Assembly (NCBI RefSeq): GCF_001753675.2
Contig: NZ_MJUW02000040.1
Span: 1 to 56,049 of the forward strand
Direction of reading: 5' to 3'
Source of the DNA: Candidatus Brocadia sapporoensis
GTDB lineage: Bacteria; Planctomycetota; Brocadiia; Brocadiales; Brocadiaceae
DNA length: 56,049 nt
The position numbers were made by a program, and so were the translations under genes. Positions 45,327-56,009 of this stretch are shown in pieces (the stretch's first letter is position 1; the number at the start of each line of letters is the position of its first letter). The notes beneath the pieces are model-generated. The model was given only the letters and a program-made list of their open reading frames with translations. It ran no database searches and had not been told where the DNA came from.

Positions 45327-46979
45327 TCAATCAGCACTGACACCGTCCAAAAATCCTTCAAGTTTCCGGCTTCTAATCGGATGTTGCAATTTCCGTACGG
45401 CTTTCGCTTCAATCTGTCGTACCCTCTCCCGTGTAACTTTAAATATTTTGCCAACTTCTTCGAGGGTATAGGTATAGCCATCACCAATACCGTACCGGAG
45501 TTTAATAATCTCTCTTTCGCGGTACGTTAACGTCTCTAATACACTTTCAATCTTGTCTTTAAGCATTTCCTGGGTTGCTGCAGACACAGGTGATTCCGCC
45601 TTTTCATCCTCAATAAAATCACCAAAGGAGCTGTCTTCACTCTCGCCAACAGGTCGGTCCAGCGAGATTTGGTGGCGGGATATTTTAAGAACGCGCCGTG
45701 CCTCTCCCACGGTAATCTTTACTTCTCTTGCAATCTCTTCAATGGTCGGTTCACGACCTTTTTCCTGGAGCAGTTTCTTAGAGACATTTCTTATTTTACT
45801 CATGGTTTCAATCATATGCACAGGGATGCGTATCGTTCTTGCCTGATCTGCAATCGACCGCGTAATTGCCTGACGTATCCACCACGTAGCGTATGTGCTG
45901 AATTTGTATCCGCGCCGGTATTCATATTTATCAACTGCCCGCATGAGACCAGTATTTCCTTCCTGAATCAAATCGAGAAAACTGAGTCCGCGATTCCGGT
46001 ATTTTTTTGCGATGCTTACGACAAGTCGGAGATTTGCACCGGAAAGCTTTCTCTTGGCAGTCTCGTGCTCTTTATAAATGTTTTCAACGGAGCCTACGCG
46101 TCGTTTTAAACTGTTTGAAGATTCCAGGACCAATTCTTCTAATTTTGCGAATTGTAATTCTAATTCTTTGTAATAACCATTAGAACGGGAGCGCTGTTTT
46201 GATTCTGTCATCTGACTTTCTAAAAATTCCATTTCGAAAATGATTTCCTGGAGTCTTTTCAACATTGGCTGTATTCGTTTTGTGCGAATATTGATTTCTT
46301 CGAGCAGATCTATCCCTTTTCTCCTTCTGTTTCTGATCGTTCGGAGAAGTTTTATTCTTTCCTTCCTGGAAATTTGTTTCCGTTTTACCCGGAGATAGTC
46401 TTCTTTATTCTTTTGGAGGAGGGATTTTAATATTTTAGCACTCCGTGGAAACTGTTCTAAAATCTCATCCTTGCAATTGTCAACCATTGCATTCACTTTC
46501 AAGGTACGGTCAAACGATAATTCTCCATTATTGACATCCTCTAATATTCTCAAACAGGTTGCCAGGGAAAGATCAGAATGCAGGACTTTCTTTAAAAATC
46601 TCTTTCTGGTAATTTCTATTTTTTTCGCAAGCATGATTTCTTCGTCACGGGTAAGCAAAGGAATTTCACCCATTTGCGTGAGGTACATACGAACCGGGTC
46701 ATCTATCTTTTCGGTGATGGTTGGAACTTCGCCAAATTCTAATTCAACTTCCGGGTAGGGTTCACCCTCTTCGGTTTCAATAACGTCGCGACTTTCAATC
46801 TCAGTCTCATCGATCAAGTCGATGCCTAATTCATCCAGCATCATCAAGATGTCATCAATCTTCTCGGGGGAAATATCCGCATCATCAGGCAAGATATCAT
46901 TCAGTTCTTCGTAAGTTAAATAGCCCTTTTCCTTACCTTTTTGTACCAGTTGCTTAATTTTTTGATTTAAACTTTCCAT
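45327..46979 (-). CDS. rpoD: Primary sigma factor RpoD
   Basis: 550-residue sigma-70. Regions 1.1 (about 1-75) and 1.2 ([29 protein letters not shown]) lead into region 2 ([67 protein letters not shown]), region 3 and region 4 ([53 protein letters not shown]). Complete, all key residues present. It lies downstream of dnaG on the minus strand, a widely conserved pair. Confidence 0.97.
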   Translation of the reverse strand: MESLNQKIKQLVQKGKEKGYLTYEELNDILPDDADISPEKIDDILMMLDELGIDLIDETEIESRDVIETEEGEPYPEVELEFGEVPTITEKIDDPVRMYLTQMGEIPLLTRDEEIMLAKKIEITRKRFLKKVLHSDLSLATCLRILEDVNNGELSFDRTLKVNAMVDNCKDEILEQFPRSAKILKSLLQKNKEDYLRVKRKQISRKERIKLLRTIRNRRRKGIDLLEEINIRTKRIQPMLKRLQEIIFEMEFLESQMTESKQRSRSNGYYKELELQFAKLEELVLESSNSLKRRVGSVENIYKEHETAKRKLSGANLRLVVSIAKKYRNRGLSFLDLIQEGNTGLMRAVDKYEYRRGYKFSTYATWWIRQAITRSIADQARTIRIPVHMIETMSKIRNVSKKLLQEKGREPTIEEIAREVKITVGEARRVLKISRHQISLDRPVGESEDSSFGDFIEDEKAESPVSAATQEMLKDKIESVLETLTYREREIIKLRYGIGDGYTYTLEEVGKIFKVTRERVRQIEAKAVRKLQHPIRSRKLEGFLDGVSAD

Positions 46980-47088
46980 CTAAGGATAGTCCTCCTCAAC
47001 AATGACCTTTATGTAAATGGAGATAATCGAAGTTACCTTTTTTTCTTTACCTGTCTTACATCAGATGGCACGTAAACAACTCCTCGCG

Positions 47089-48882
47089 TTAGGCGTTATT
47101 TTTCAAGACATGGATATTTTTGTTTTTTTTGTGAAGCTCATTCAGCAAGACAACAATATCTTCTTCGCTGTTGCTGACCCTAATCGTCTGTAGCGTTTTA
47201 ACCTTTGCCTGATATCTTTCTTTCTTGCTGTTCCGCCTTTTAAAAAAATGAATATATGCCTCCAACCTTTCGTTCTGATTGGCAATATTTTGAAACTCCC
47301 TAGTTGTTACAACATCCATGAGCGTTTTGTTGAGTCTTTCGTCTTCTAAGAGATGTAATACATCTTCTTCTCTTACCACATTATTTTTATGGTATAGTTC
47401 AATCACTTTTTCAGCGATCTTAAAAAGATCGTTATTGCTGAATTCTTCCAATCCTATTTCTTCGATGACTTTTGGTATAAGTTCGTTGCATGATAACATT
47501 AAATACAAAAGTTCCCGCTCCGCCATGAAAGAGGCGTCTAATCTATGTTTGACGTCTTGTTTGTTTGGTACAAGAGACGATTGTTTACTGAATTTTTTCA
47601 GATGGGTCCGTAGTGCATCCTCATCAATAGACATTTCTTCGGCGATCCTTTTGATTTGTAAATTACGTTTAATAATATCGGGCATTTTCATTGCTGTTGA
47701 AAGGACGTCATTGATGGCATTTGCCTTTCCATGAATGGTTGACATGTCCCATTTGGATGCAGTCATTTCGACCTTAAAGCTAAAAAAATCTTTGGCGTAA
47801 TTAACATACGACAAAAATTTTTCAGCTCCTTCCGCTACAAGAAAGTCACATGGGTCGTAACCCTTAGGCAGTTGGGCAATTTTGACATCAAATTCTTCTT
47901 CGATAAAGATGTCCAGATTCCTATCTGAAGATTTCCATCCGGCAATGTCAGAATCCAGAAGCAGTATTACCTGATTGCAGTACTGCCTTAATTGCTTTAG
48001 GTGTTGTTTTGATATAGATGTTCCCATTACGGCCACCGACCATTCGATACCGTTCTGGTGTGCCATGATTACATCCGTATACCCTTCCATAAGTATTACT
48101 CGTCGTTGCTTATGAATAGTGCTTTTGGCAATATCAATACCGTAAAGGACATTGCTTTTGTTGAAAAGAACGGTTTCGGGTGAGTTGAGATATTTAGGAA
48201 GTGAATCATCCAGCGACCGGCCTCCAAAACCTATGACCTGCCGCCTGGCATCAAATATTGGGAACATTAATCGATTGCGAAAACGATCATAATAACCGTT
48301 CCCCTCCTTTTTAAGGATAGCCAAACCAGCTTTTTCTAATAGGTTTTCTGGAATTTTTCGTTCTTTACAGATTCGGATTAAGGTATTCCAACTATCAGGA
48401 GCATAGCCAAGACAAAATTTTTTTATGGATTGATCATTTATCTGCCTTTTTTGTAAATAATCTCTTGCCAACCTTCCTTGTTCACTAGTAAGCAAAATTT
48501 TATGATAAAATTTTGCGGCAAAATCGTTTGTGTTTATCAAGCGAGTCTTTTCTGCAAGAGAATAAGTTCCCTTTTGATTGCATAAATAAGAAAGATCGAT
48601 ATGTGACTTGGAAGCCACTAACTTTACAGCCTCCACGAAACCTATCCCTTCTTGCTTCATTATAAACTGGAATACGGCTCCGCCTTCGCCACATCCGAAG
48701 CATTTAAAGAGCTTTTTTTCTGGATTTACCGTGAAGGAAGGGGTTTTTTCCGAATGAAATGGACATAAGCCTAGAAAATTTTTACCGCTTTGCTTTAAAT
48801 TGACATATTCTGATATGATTTGAACGATGTCTGAAGCGCGTTGTATCTCTGCAATCTTCTCTTGTGGGATATTACTCGCCAT
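47089..48882 (-). CDS. dnaG: DNA primase DnaG
   Basis: Synthesises RNA primers for replication. The 597-residue protein has the CHC2 zinc motif (CPFHSEKTPSFTVNPEKKLFKCFGCG), the RNA-polymerase domain with YGIDIAKSTI, VILMEGYTDVIMAHQNG (TOPRIM Glu) and ILLLDSDIAGWKSSDRNL (Asp-x-Asp). The C-terminal part from about residue 430 should bind DnaB. A minus-strand promoter (48932-48959) lies upstream and rpoD downstream. Confidence 0.96.
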   Translation of the reverse strand: MASNIPQEKIAEIQRASDIVQIISEYVNLKQSGKNFLGLCPFHSEKTPSFTVNPEKKLFKCFGCGEGGAVFQFIMKQEGIGFVEAVKLVASKSHIDLSYLCNQKGTYSLAEKTRLINTNDFAAKFYHKILLTSEQGRLARDYLQKRQINDQSIKKFCLGYAPDSWNTLIRICKERKIPENLLEKAGLAILKKEGNGYYDRFRNRLMFPIFDARRQVIGFGGRSLDDSLPKYLNSPETVLFNKSNVLYGIDIAKSTIHKQRRVILMEGYTDVIMAHQNGIEWSVAVMGTSISKQHLKQLRQYCNQVILLLDSDIAGWKSSDRNLDIFIEEEFDVKIAQLPKGYDPCDFLVAEGAEKFLSYVNYAKDFFSFKVEMTASKWDMSTIHGKANAINDVLSTAMKMPDIIKRNLQIKRIAEEMSIDEDALRTHLKKFSKQSSLVPNKQDVKHRLDASFMAERELLYLMLSCNELIPKVIEEIGLEEFSNNDLFKIAEKVIELYHKNNVVREEDVLHLLEDERLNKTLMDVVTTREFQNIANQNERLEAYIHFFKRRNSKKERYQAKVKTLQTIRVSNSEEDIVVLLNELHKKNKNIHVLKNNA

Positions 48883-48931
48883 ACAGCCGGATGGGATAAG
48901 TTATTATTTTAAAATAATAGAAAACCCTAAA

Positions 48932-48959
48932 ATTATATCATTAAATTTAATATTGTCAA
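48932..48959 (-). promoter_or_regulatory. Promoter of the dnaG-rpoD run
   Basis: On the minus strand TTGACA (48959-48954) and TATAAT (48937-48932) are separated by 16 bp. Both boxes match the consensus fully; the start codon of dnaG is about 50 bp downstream. Confidence 0.8.
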
Positions 48960-49029
48960 TAAATTGAAAATAATTATTTCTTTCAGTAGAATGCTGCAAG
49001 GCTATTGTGTAACAGAGAATCATGCACAA

Positions 49030-49806
49030 CTATTTGTAAATTCGTGTCTTAATACCGTTTCTAATTAAATATTCCTTCACGGATTGTATGGAGATCTCTC
49101 TGTAATGAAAGATAGAGGCCGCCAATGCTGCATCTGCCTTTCCTTTTGTAAAAACATCGTAAAAATGTTCTACTTTACCCGCCCCGCCTGATGCGATAAC
49201 TGGGATGTTTACCATTTCGGATATCGTTCTGTTTAATTCAATATCAAACCCGTTTTTTGTGCCATCAAAGTCCATACTGGTCAATAATATTTCGCCAGCT
49301 CCTTTTTTCTCAATGGTTCTTGCCCATGAGATAGCATCTAATCCGGTAGGTATTCTGCCACCGTTTATATAAACTTCCCATTTTTGTGCTTCAGAATTAC
49401 CTTGTATTTTTTTTGCGTCGATTGCGATCACAATGCATTGGCTACCGAAACGCCTGGAGGCTTTTGTAATAAACTCAGGCTCTTTGACTGCTGCTGTATT
49501 GATGGACACCTTGTCTGCACCCGCTGTGAGCAGCCGGCGGATGTCGTCAATGCCACGGATGCCTCCACCAACGGTTAGCGGCATAAATACTTGTTCGGCT
49601 GTCTTTTTTACAACATCAAGAATAATGTTCCTGTTTTCATGGGACGCTGTAATGTCCAGAAAGGTTAATTCATCGGCTCCCTCCTTATCATACAATGATG
49701 CTATTTCTACAGGGTCCCCTGCATCTTTCAGGTTTAAAAAATTTGTTCCTTTGACGACACGTCCGTCCTTAACATCCAGACACGGTATAATTCTTTTGGC
49801 AAGCAT
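49030..49806 (-). CDS. hisF: Imidazole glycerol phosphate synthase cyclase subunit HisF
   Basis: 258-residue TIM barrel that closes the imidazole ring of histidine. It contains [87 protein letters not shown] and [11 protein letters not shown]. HisH is not adjacent; the upstream neighbour is thiG. Complete. Confidence 0.96.
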   Translation of the reverse strand: MLAKRIIPCLDVKDGRVVKGTNFLNLKDAGDPVEIASLYDKEGADELTFLDITASHENRNIILDVVKKTAEQVFMPLTVGGGIRGIDDIRRLLTAGADKVSINTAAVKEPEFITKASRRFGSQCIVIAIDAKKIQGNSEAQKWEVYINGGRIPTGLDAISWARTIEKKGAGEILLTSMDFDGTKNGFDIELNRTISEMVNIPVIASGGAGKVEHFYDVFTKGKADAALAASIFHYREISIQSVKEYLIRNGIKTRIYK

Positions 49807-49894
49807 AAGAGATTGAGGATTCCTTTTTTAAAATGAAGCAAGGTCGCAATAAATGTTTTTCTGGTATTAATTTACCCTGGCAGGAAGAACAACG

Positions 49895-50689
49895 TTAGAA
49901 GTCTTTTTCTGGACTACTAGCTTTTGCGTAGAGTCTTTTGGGTATGCGTCCGGAAAGAAATGCAAGTCGTCCTGCCTCACACGCAAGTTTCATTGCCCTT
50001 GCCATGCGGATGGGGTCTTTTGCAAGGGCAATTCCCGTGTTCAGTAATACACCCGCACAGCCAAGTTCCATGGCTATAGAAACATCAGACGCAGTGCCCA
50101 CGCCTGCATCGACGATAACAGGAACCTTTACTGACTCAAGGATAATCTGTATGTTGTTTTTATTTAAAATACCCTGTCCTGATCCAATGGGTGCGCCTGC
50201 TGGCATAACACTGGTTGCACCTGCATTTTCCAGCCTTCGTGCAATAATGGGATCATCAGAGGTATATACAAGCACTGCAAACCCCTCTCTTGCCAGAATC
50301 TCTGTTGCTTTTAGAGTTTCCACCGGGTCTGGCAAAAGGGTCCTTTCATCACCAAGTACTTCTAATTTAATCATATCGGACAGGCCTGCCTCCCGTGCAA
50401 GGCGTGCCGTTCTAATTGCCTCCTCGGCTGAATAACATCCCGCCGTATTGGGTAATATTTTGTATTTCCTGGTATCGATATAATCTAACAGAGACGTCGT
50501 CTCGTTGATCTTTACCCTGCGGACAGCAACGGTAACAACTTCTGCCCCGCTGGCCGCCAGGGCGTCTTTCATTATTTCCATCGAAGGGTACTTGCCTGTA
50601 CCAACAAAAAGTCGGGAAGTAAATTCATGCTTCCCAATTTTTAAGGGGGTATTTTCTATTTTATTTTCGATTTTATCCGCCGCCGACAA
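49895..50689 (-). CDS. thiG: Thiazole synthase ThiG
   Basis: Makes the thiazole phosphate of thiamine from deoxyxylulose phosphate (made by Dxs, also in this window). The 264 residues include [87 protein letters not shown]. It overlaps thiS by 17 nt, the gene for its sulfur carrier. The start coincides with the thiS end. Confidence 0.95.
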   Translation of the reverse strand: MSAADKIENKIENTPLKIGKHEFTSRLFVGTGKYPSMEIMKDALAASGAEVVTVAVRRVKINETTSLLDYIDTRKYKILPNTAGCYSAEEAIRTARLAREAGLSDMIKLEVLGDERTLLPDPVETLKATEILAREGFAVLVYTSDDPIIARRLENAGATSVMPAGAPIGSGQGILNKNNIQIILESVKVPVIVDAGVGTASDVSIAMELGCAGVLLNTGIALAKDPIRMARAMKLACEAGRLAFLSGRIPKRLYAKASSPEKDF

Positions 50690-50873
50690 AGGTCACAACC
50701 TCCAATACGTCCGATTCCCTCAGTATCCTGGTAGAAAGTTCTTTCCCTGGGATGACATGTAAATTTAGTTCCACGACGATACGATTTTTATCGATTTTAT
50801 ACAAATCAAGCAGACGTTCTATCGTTATTCCTTCGGGACATTCTTTTGTCTCGCCGTTTAAAATAATCCTCAT
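50673..50873 (-). CDS. thiS: Sulfur carrier protein ThiS
   Basis: 66-residue ubiquitin-fold protein that carries sulfur as a C-terminal thiocarboxylate. It starts [15 protein letters not shown] and ends VVTFVGGG with the required Gly-Gly. It overlaps thiG and lies 5 bp from the fused flavoprotein gene, so the three are co-transcribed. Confidence 0.94.
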   Translation of the reverse strand: MRIILNGETKECPEGITIERLLDLYKIDKNRIVVELNLHVIPGKELSTRILRESDVLEVVTFVGGG

Positions 50874-50877
50874 GTGT

Positions 50878-53256
50878 CTAGCTCGCCATTGCGGCCGGCT
50901 TTCTCGATCTTACATAGGCGTCAATTGCCTTTGCTGCCTTTTTGCCTGCGCCCATAGCCAGAATTACCGTTGCTGCGCCCGTTACAATGTCACCGCCCGC
51001 AAAAACCCCTTCCTTGCTCGTCTTGCACGTCTCAAGATCAGCAACAATATTACCCCATTTATTTACCTGTATATCGGGTGTTGTGGATTGAACTAAGGGG
51101 TTAGGACCGTTACCAATGGACATAATTAAACACTCGACATCGATCACAAACTCCGATCCCTTGACTGGGATCGGACGTCTTCTCCCTGATTCATCAGGCT
51201 CACCCAACTCCATGCGCACACACTCAAGACCCTTGACCCAGCCTTTTTCATCCCCTAAGATTCGTATAGGATTTGTGAGGAATCTGAATTGCAAACCTTC
51301 TTCCTCTCCATGGTGGATTTCTTCAATTCTTGCGGGCATTTCTTCCCGGGAACGCCGGTACACGACGTACACATTCTCAGCGCCGAGACGTAATGCAGTT
51401 CGTGCAGCATCCATAGCAACGTTTCCAGCTCCAATCACAGCCACATTCTTTCGCATAGCAATAGGAGTGGCGTAAGTTGGATTATAAGCCCTCATCAGGT
51501 TGACCCTCGTCAAGTATTCATTGGCTGAATAAACGCCATTCAGGTTTTCTCCAGGAATTCCCATAAACATGGGTAAGCCGGCGCCAGTACCAACAAAGAC
51601 GGCGTCGAAACCGTTCTGTAACAAATCGTCTACGGTTTGTGCCTTACCAATGACGGCATTTAGTTCGACTTTGACTCCTAATTTCCGGAGATACTCCACC
51701 TCAGAATCCACAATTGTTTTGGGTAATCTGAATTCGGGAATTCCGTATACCAACACCCCGCCTGCCTTATGCAACGCCTCGAAAATCGTTACCTCGTGCC
51801 CCATCTTGATTAATTCACCCGCGCAGGCAAGCCCGGCAGGGCCAGCGCCCACAATGGCTACTTTATAGCCGGTCTTCTCCGGTATTGCGGGTATTTCCAC
51901 AGAACCATGGTTTCGTTCATAGTCAGCAACAAAACGTTCCAGGTTTCCAATGGCCACAGGTTTGAATTTCTTACCTACGATACATACCTTTTCACACTGA
52001 TCTTCCTGTGGGCACACCCGTCCGCAGACAGCCGGCAGTGCGTTTGTTTCTTTGATCTTGCGTGCCGCCGCAAGGAAATCACCTTCTGCAATTAATTTGA
52101 TAAATCCCGGGATGTCTATACTAACGGGGCATCCATCACAACAGAGAGGCTTTTTGCATTGCAGACATCGCAATGCCTCCTGCCGTGCCATTTCCGGCGT
52201 ATATCCATACGGTACCTCATCAAAATTCTTTATCCGGTTTTTGGGTTCTTGTTCAGGCATCTTCTGTCGGGGAATAGCGCCTATCTTTTTTGCAGCCGGT
52301 TTTCCCCCACCGGATTCAACACCGGAAAGACCCGCTGCCAATTGCTCAACAACGGCATGCCCTTCGGAAGCATGCATTGAGACCGCTGGTTTGTGAACTG
52401 TGCCTGAACGGTCTTCTGGCGGTTTCCAGCAGGAGCTATCCTGGCTTACGCTGGGTATTCTGGGCTCTTTATTTGCATATGCTTTCAGACGCTGTGATAA
52501 ATTTTCATAATCCACCTGATGGCCGTCAAACTCCGGGCCATCCACACATACAAACTTGGGTTTATTATCGATTAAGACCCTGCAACAACCACACATTCCG
52601 GTTCCATCCACCATGATAGGATTCAGACTAACTATCGTCTTAATATTATAAGGCTTTGTGAGTTTGCTGACAGCAGCCATGAGCGGTACCGGCCCTACGG
52701 CGAAAACAACGTCTATCTTCCTTCCGCTGTTAATCAGATCCTGGAGTATTTGTGTGGGGAAACCCTTGATACCTTTCGAACCATCGTCCGTGGCAATCAT
52801 AAACTCATCGCTACACGCCTGCATTTCCTTTTCGCAAATCAGCAGATCTTTATTTCTTGCGCTAATAATGGATATTAACGTATTTCCGGCATCATGGAGC
52901 GCCTGCGCTATTGGCATCACTAAAGCAATGCCAAGACCGCCGCCGATACATACAACTGTTCCAAAATTTTCAATATGGGTGGGATGTCCCAAGGGACCTA
53001 CGACGTCAAGCAAGTAATCACCGGCGTTTAACGTAGACAATTGTTGGGTTGTCTCGCCTGCAACTTGGAAAATGATCGTAATTGTGCCGCGAGCAGTGTC
53101 AGAACCAGCTATGGTTAAAGGTATTCTCTCTCCCGGTTCGTCTATACGAAGCATGACAAATTGCCCAGCCTTTCTTTTGCTGGCAATCTTGGGAGCCTCA
53201 ATCTTCATTAAAAAATTAGATTCTGCAATCTTTGTTTTTTCAACAATCCTGAACAT
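50878..53256 (-). CDS. NfnA-NfnB-type fusion (ferredoxin:NADP reductase / GltD-like)
   Basis: 792 residues. The N-terminal part (about 1-280) is an FAD/NAD(P) reductase of the PyrK/sulfide-dehydrogenase beta type, with GPLGHP, VCIGGGLGIALVMPI and a Cys-rich [2Fe-2S] tail (CGCCRVLIDNKPKFVCVDGPEFDGH). A low-complexity linker (about 285-345) follows. The C-terminal part is the GltD-like subunit with CLQCKKPLCCDGCPV, CGRVCPQEDQCEKVC, VGAGPAGLACAGEL and NVAVIGAGNVAMDAARTA. Similar two-gene units (NfnAB) bifurcate electrons between NADH, ferredoxin and NADPH. Here they are one polypeptide. It heads the thiS-thiG-hisF run. Confidence 0.88.
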   Translation of the reverse strand: MFRIVEKTKIAESNFLMKIEAPKIASKRKAGQFVMLRIDEPGERIPLTIAGSDTARGTITIIFQVAGETTQQLSTLNAGDYLLDVVGPLGHPTHIENFGTVVCIGGGLGIALVMPIAQALHDAGNTLISIISARNKDLLICEKEMQACSDEFMIATDDGSKGIKGFPTQILQDLINSGRKIDVVFAVGPVPLMAAVSKLTKPYNIKTIVSLNPIMVDGTGMCGCCRVLIDNKPKFVCVDGPEFDGHQVDYENLSQRLKAYANKEPRIPSVSQDSSCWKPPEDRSGTVHKPAVSMHASEGHAVVEQLAAGLSGVESGGGKPAAKKIGAIPRQKMPEQEPKNRIKNFDEVPYGYTPEMARQEALRCLQCKKPLCCDGCPVSIDIPGFIKLIAEGDFLAAARKIKETNALPAVCGRVCPQEDQCEKVCIVGKKFKPVAIGNLERFVADYERNHGSVEIPAIPEKTGYKVAIVGAGPAGLACAGELIKMGHEVTIFEALHKAGGVLVYGIPEFRLPKTIVDSEVEYLRKLGVKVELNAVIGKAQTVDDLLQNGFDAVFVGTGAGLPMFMGIPGENLNGVYSANEYLTRVNLMRAYNPTYATPIAMRKNVAVIGAGNVAMDAARTALRLGAENVYVVYRRSREEMPARIEEIHHGEEEGLQFRFLTNPIRILGDEKGWVKGLECVRMELGEPDESGRRRPIPVKGSEFVIDVECLIMSIGNGPNPLVQSTTPDIQVNKWGNIVADLETCKTSKEGVFAGGDIVTGAATVILAMGAGKKAAKAIDAYVRSRKPAAMAS

Positions 53257-53380
53257 ATTCCCCTGCCTTTTTTAAACAATAATATCTAAATTTTTGATAA
53301 ATTATAGAAGAAAGAAAACATATAAATTATAAAACTTTATGCTATCGTATAAATAATTAAAATGCAAGGGAAAAGAAGGT

Positions 53381-53409
53381 TTGACAAAGTGCATTGTTTT
53401 GCATATAAT
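53381..53409 (+). promoter_or_regulatory. Perfect-consensus promoter with long leader
   Basis: TTGACA (53381-53386) and TATAAT (53404-53409) are separated by 17 bp. The nearest gene (nrnA-like) starts about 305 nt downstream, with AGGAG just before its ATG. Confidence 0.8.
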
Positions 53410-53720
53410 CCCCTTTTCTGGCAAGCTGAACCTGACAATGATGGTCATCTCGAAAAGAAGTTTTCACACAAACCTCAGCAATAGTAAAGATAATAAATAC
53501 GTATGCATGCAATGTAATTAATAGCCCGAAGCAATTGTTTGACTGAGATACGAAGTGTCTTCAAGTCGAAAATTGTCTCGTGGAATCTATCCTGAGCGAC
53601 GCTAATGTGCTTGCAACGCCCCTTTCTTTGCGTTCACTATTACGTATCATCCTTTTCCTGCTTCACAACCATGGGTGGAGGCAGAAAATCTGCAGTACTG
53701 CTTTATTAGGAGCCTTTTGA
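53410..53720 (+). other. Long untranslated leader or ncRNA region
   Basis: About 300 nt between a perfect promoter and the nrnA-like start. No ORF with a Shine-Dalgarno and no known RNA family was recognised. GAGATACGAAGTGTC and the following GAAAATTGTCTCG allow local pairing. Confidence 0.4.
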
Positions 53721-54707
53721 ATGAAAGATATTGCCGTAAAAATGCACGTGGACAATATCCATAGTATTATAAAACGTTATCAACGGTTTCTTATTACTAC
53801 CCATGTTCGGGCAGATGGGGATGGTATTGGGTCCGAAATAGCCCTATATTATGCACTCATGGGTATGGGAAAAAATGTCTGCATTGCCAACGACTCTCCG
53901 ACTCCACAGGTATACAAATTCATTATTCCTCCCGAAGGAATATATGTATATCCTCAATCTCCGAAAGACTGCACAGAGGTTGTTTTCGCTCTTGATAGTC
54001 CCAATCTTGAACGTCTTGGCAAGGTACGGGAAATCATTCCGGAAGATGCAAAAATCATCAATATAGACCACCATGTCTCGAATGAATACTTTGGCATGGT
54101 CAATTGGGTGGTGGAGGACATGTGCGCCACCGGGGAAGTCATCCTAACTCTTCTGAAGAGCATGGACGTTGCTATTACCCCGGATATCGCCACGGCTTTA
54201 TATGTGGCAATTGTAACGGACACCGGACGGTTTACCCATAGCAATACTACGTCGGAGGCGCTCAGGGCGGCCGCATTTCTCATCGAACATGGCGCAAGGC
54301 ATGAAGAAATTTCCAAAAATGTTTACAACACCAATCCTTATAATTTAATCCAGTTAAATGCCCAGGCGCTTAGCACGGTTACTCTCCATGCCGGGAAGAA
54401 GATTGCCACAATTTGGTTAACGAAAGCAATGTTGGAAAAAGCGAATGTCAATCCGATCGATACGCAGGAATTTGCTGATATTCCCGTGTCAATTGAAGGG
54501 GTGACTGTTGGTGTATTGCTCCGTGAGATGACAAAGCCTGATTGGGTTAAAGTAAGTCTCAGGAGTAGAAACGGGTTTAATGTAAATGACGTTGCCAAAA
54601 AATTTGGAGGTGGTGGCCATAAGTATGCTGCCGGTTGCGAAATACAGGGCAGCATTGATGAGGTGCAACAATGCATCGTTGGAGAACTGGAGAAGGCTTT
54701 ATCGTAA
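53721..54707 (+). CDS. nrnA: DHH-family phosphoesterase, NrnA-like
   Basis: 328-residue DHH/DHHA1 enzyme. Motifs: THVRADGDGIGSEIAL (metal Asp), VFALDSPN, INIDHHVSNEYFG (DHH), AIVTDTGRFTHSNTT, and the C-terminal DHHA1 motif GGGGHKYAAGC. NrnA degrades short oligoribonucleotides and dephosphorylates pAp. Length and motif order are standard. It follows a long leader behind a perfect promoter. Confidence 0.93.
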   Translation: MKDIAVKMHVDNIHSIIKRYQRFLITTHVRADGDGIGSEIALYYALMGMGKNVCIANDSPTPQVYKFIIPPEGIYVYPQSPKDCTEVVFALDSPNLERLGKVREIIPEDAKIINIDHHVSNEYFGMVNWVVEDMCATGEVILTLLKSMDVAITPDIATALYVAIVTDTGRFTHSNTTSEALRAAAFLIEHGARHEEISKNVYNTNPYNLIQLNAQALSTVTLHAGKKIATIWLTKAMLEKANVNPIDTQEFADIPVSIEGVTVGVLLREMTKPDWVKVSLRSRNGFNVNDVAKKFGGGGHKYAAGCEIQGSIDEVQQCIVGELEKALS

Positions 54708-55085
54708 AAAGCGTCGGCGACTCAGACTGATAACAATAGAGCGCAGCGAAGCCATAACCAAACTTCCACCTGGTCATTATAATATTACCGTGTAAAATCT
54801 TTTTTTTGCAAGTTTTTTACCCCCCCTTGACTCTGTCGTGGTGGTTCGACAGGCTCATCATGCACGGTGCAACATCCAGAGCCTGCCGAAGGATCAGCCG
54901 AAAGACAAGAGGAATTTGGTTGCGGCTTTGCTATGTTATAATATCAACCAAAGTTGGTTGACCCGTTCCGGACTGAACAGGGTTGTGAAAAATTCGATAA
55001 AACTTATCCCCGTGAAAATGAAGAAAGGAAGACGTTTGCCAGTAATATTCATATAAAATTGTAAAAAGATACGTGGGACTTTACT
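54708..55085. other. Intergenic gap with REP hairpin and promoter
   Basis: No gene is seen. A poly-T stretch (about 54800-54830), the hairpin at 54845-54890, and an extended -10 element (TGTTATAAT, 54934-54942) occupy it. CAACCAAAGTTGGTTG at 54945-54960 is a perfect short palindrome. Confidence 0.55.
54845..54890. repeat. REP-like hairpin
   Basis: TTCGACAGGCTC (54845-54856) pairs with GAGCCTGCCGAA (54879-54890), with one G-T pair. The sequence is of the TTCGACAGGCTCA type that I recognise as a common intergenic repeat of environmental genomes. Confidence 0.6.
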
Positions 55086-55940
55086 ATGTCTGCAGATGAA
55101 ATAAAAAAAGAATTGGCATCTATACTTCGGGCTGTTAGAATCAGGATTGAAATTGAAAAAGGGTTTGGAATTGATACCATTACCGTTTCCAGACCAAACA
55201 AGCTAAACGTACAGCGGTCATCCAATCTTCTTGCTGAAAAACAATCTATGAAAACCCCTGACATCGACGGACGAAAACGGCAGACGGAAGGAACGAACAA
55301 GCGTTCGTCCAAAGACGCCACAAAACCACTCAGTGATCAAACTTCCGTGACCGAAAAAGGAGAGGGGGTTCAAATGCTCGAAACCCTGCGGAACGAAATG
55401 CTGGTTTGCCACAAGTGCTCACTGGGCAAGGCGCGCACCAACCTTGTCTTTGGCGTCGGTAATCCCCGTGCAACCTTGATGTTTGTGGGTGAGGCGCCGG
55501 GTCGTGACGAAGATCTTCAGGGTGAACCTTTTGTTGGTCGTGCAGGTCAATTACTCACCAAGATTATTGAGGCTATTGGTCTGAAGCGCAATGATGTATA
55601 TATTGCCAATGTCCTGAAATGTCGTCCTCCGGGAAACCGCGCCCCCCTGCCCGAAGAGATCGTTCTTTGTATGCCTTATCTTTTAAAACAAATCGAAATT
55701 ATTCAACCAAAGGTTCTGTGTGCCCTGGGCACCTTTGCCGCACAGACCCTGCTTAGCACAAAGGCTCCCGTTGGCACGTTACGGGGCAGGTTTCATGACT
55801 ACAAGGGTATTCCCATAATGGTCACCTTCCATCCCGCTTATCTCCTGAGAAACCCCAATGACAAAGCAAAAGTATGGGAGGATATGAAAAAAGTACGGGA
55901 TCTTTTGAGTGAATTATCCGGAAAAGACCTGAAAATATAA
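55086..55940 (+). CDS. Family-4 uracil-DNA glycosylase (4Fe-4S)
   Basis: 284 residues: an N-terminal polar segment (about 1-95, low complexity) and a C-terminal UDG domain. Motifs are CHKCSLGKARTNLVFGVGNP, MFVGEAPGRDEDLQGEPFVGRAGQLL, ANVLKCRPPGNRAPLPEEIVLCMPYL and TFHPAYLLRNP. The four Cys (about 107, 110, 184 and 200 by eye) hold the [4Fe-4S] cluster. It removes uracil from DNA. The gene has its own likely promoter (extended -10). Confidence 0.92.
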   Translation: MSADEIKKELASILRAVRIRIEIEKGFGIDTITVSRPNKLNVQRSSNLLAEKQSMKTPDIDGRKRQTEGTNKRSSKDATKPLSDQTSVTEKGEGVQMLETLRNEMLVCHKCSLGKARTNLVFGVGNPRATLMFVGEAPGRDEDLQGEPFVGRAGQLLTKIIEAIGLKRNDVYIANVLKCRPPGNRAPLPEEIVLCMPYLLKQIEIIQPKVLCALGTFAAQTLLSTKAPVGTLRGRFHDYKGIPIMVTFHPAYLLRNPNDKAKVWEDMKKVRDLLSELSGKDLKI

Positions 55941-56009
55941 GTCCATAATATAGAATTTCAGGGTCATCGTGTAGTTGTGTGGGTAAAAGAGAGAGCAAAT
56001 TAGTATAAG

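Noticed and set aside
53257-53380. TPP riboswitch for the thi genes
   Set aside because: CTGAGA-type aptamer blocks are not present ahead of the nfn-thiS-thiG unit on the minus strand.
53410-53720. 6S or SRP RNA in the nrnA leader
   Set aside because: No long rod-like pairing or SRP signature could be drawn.
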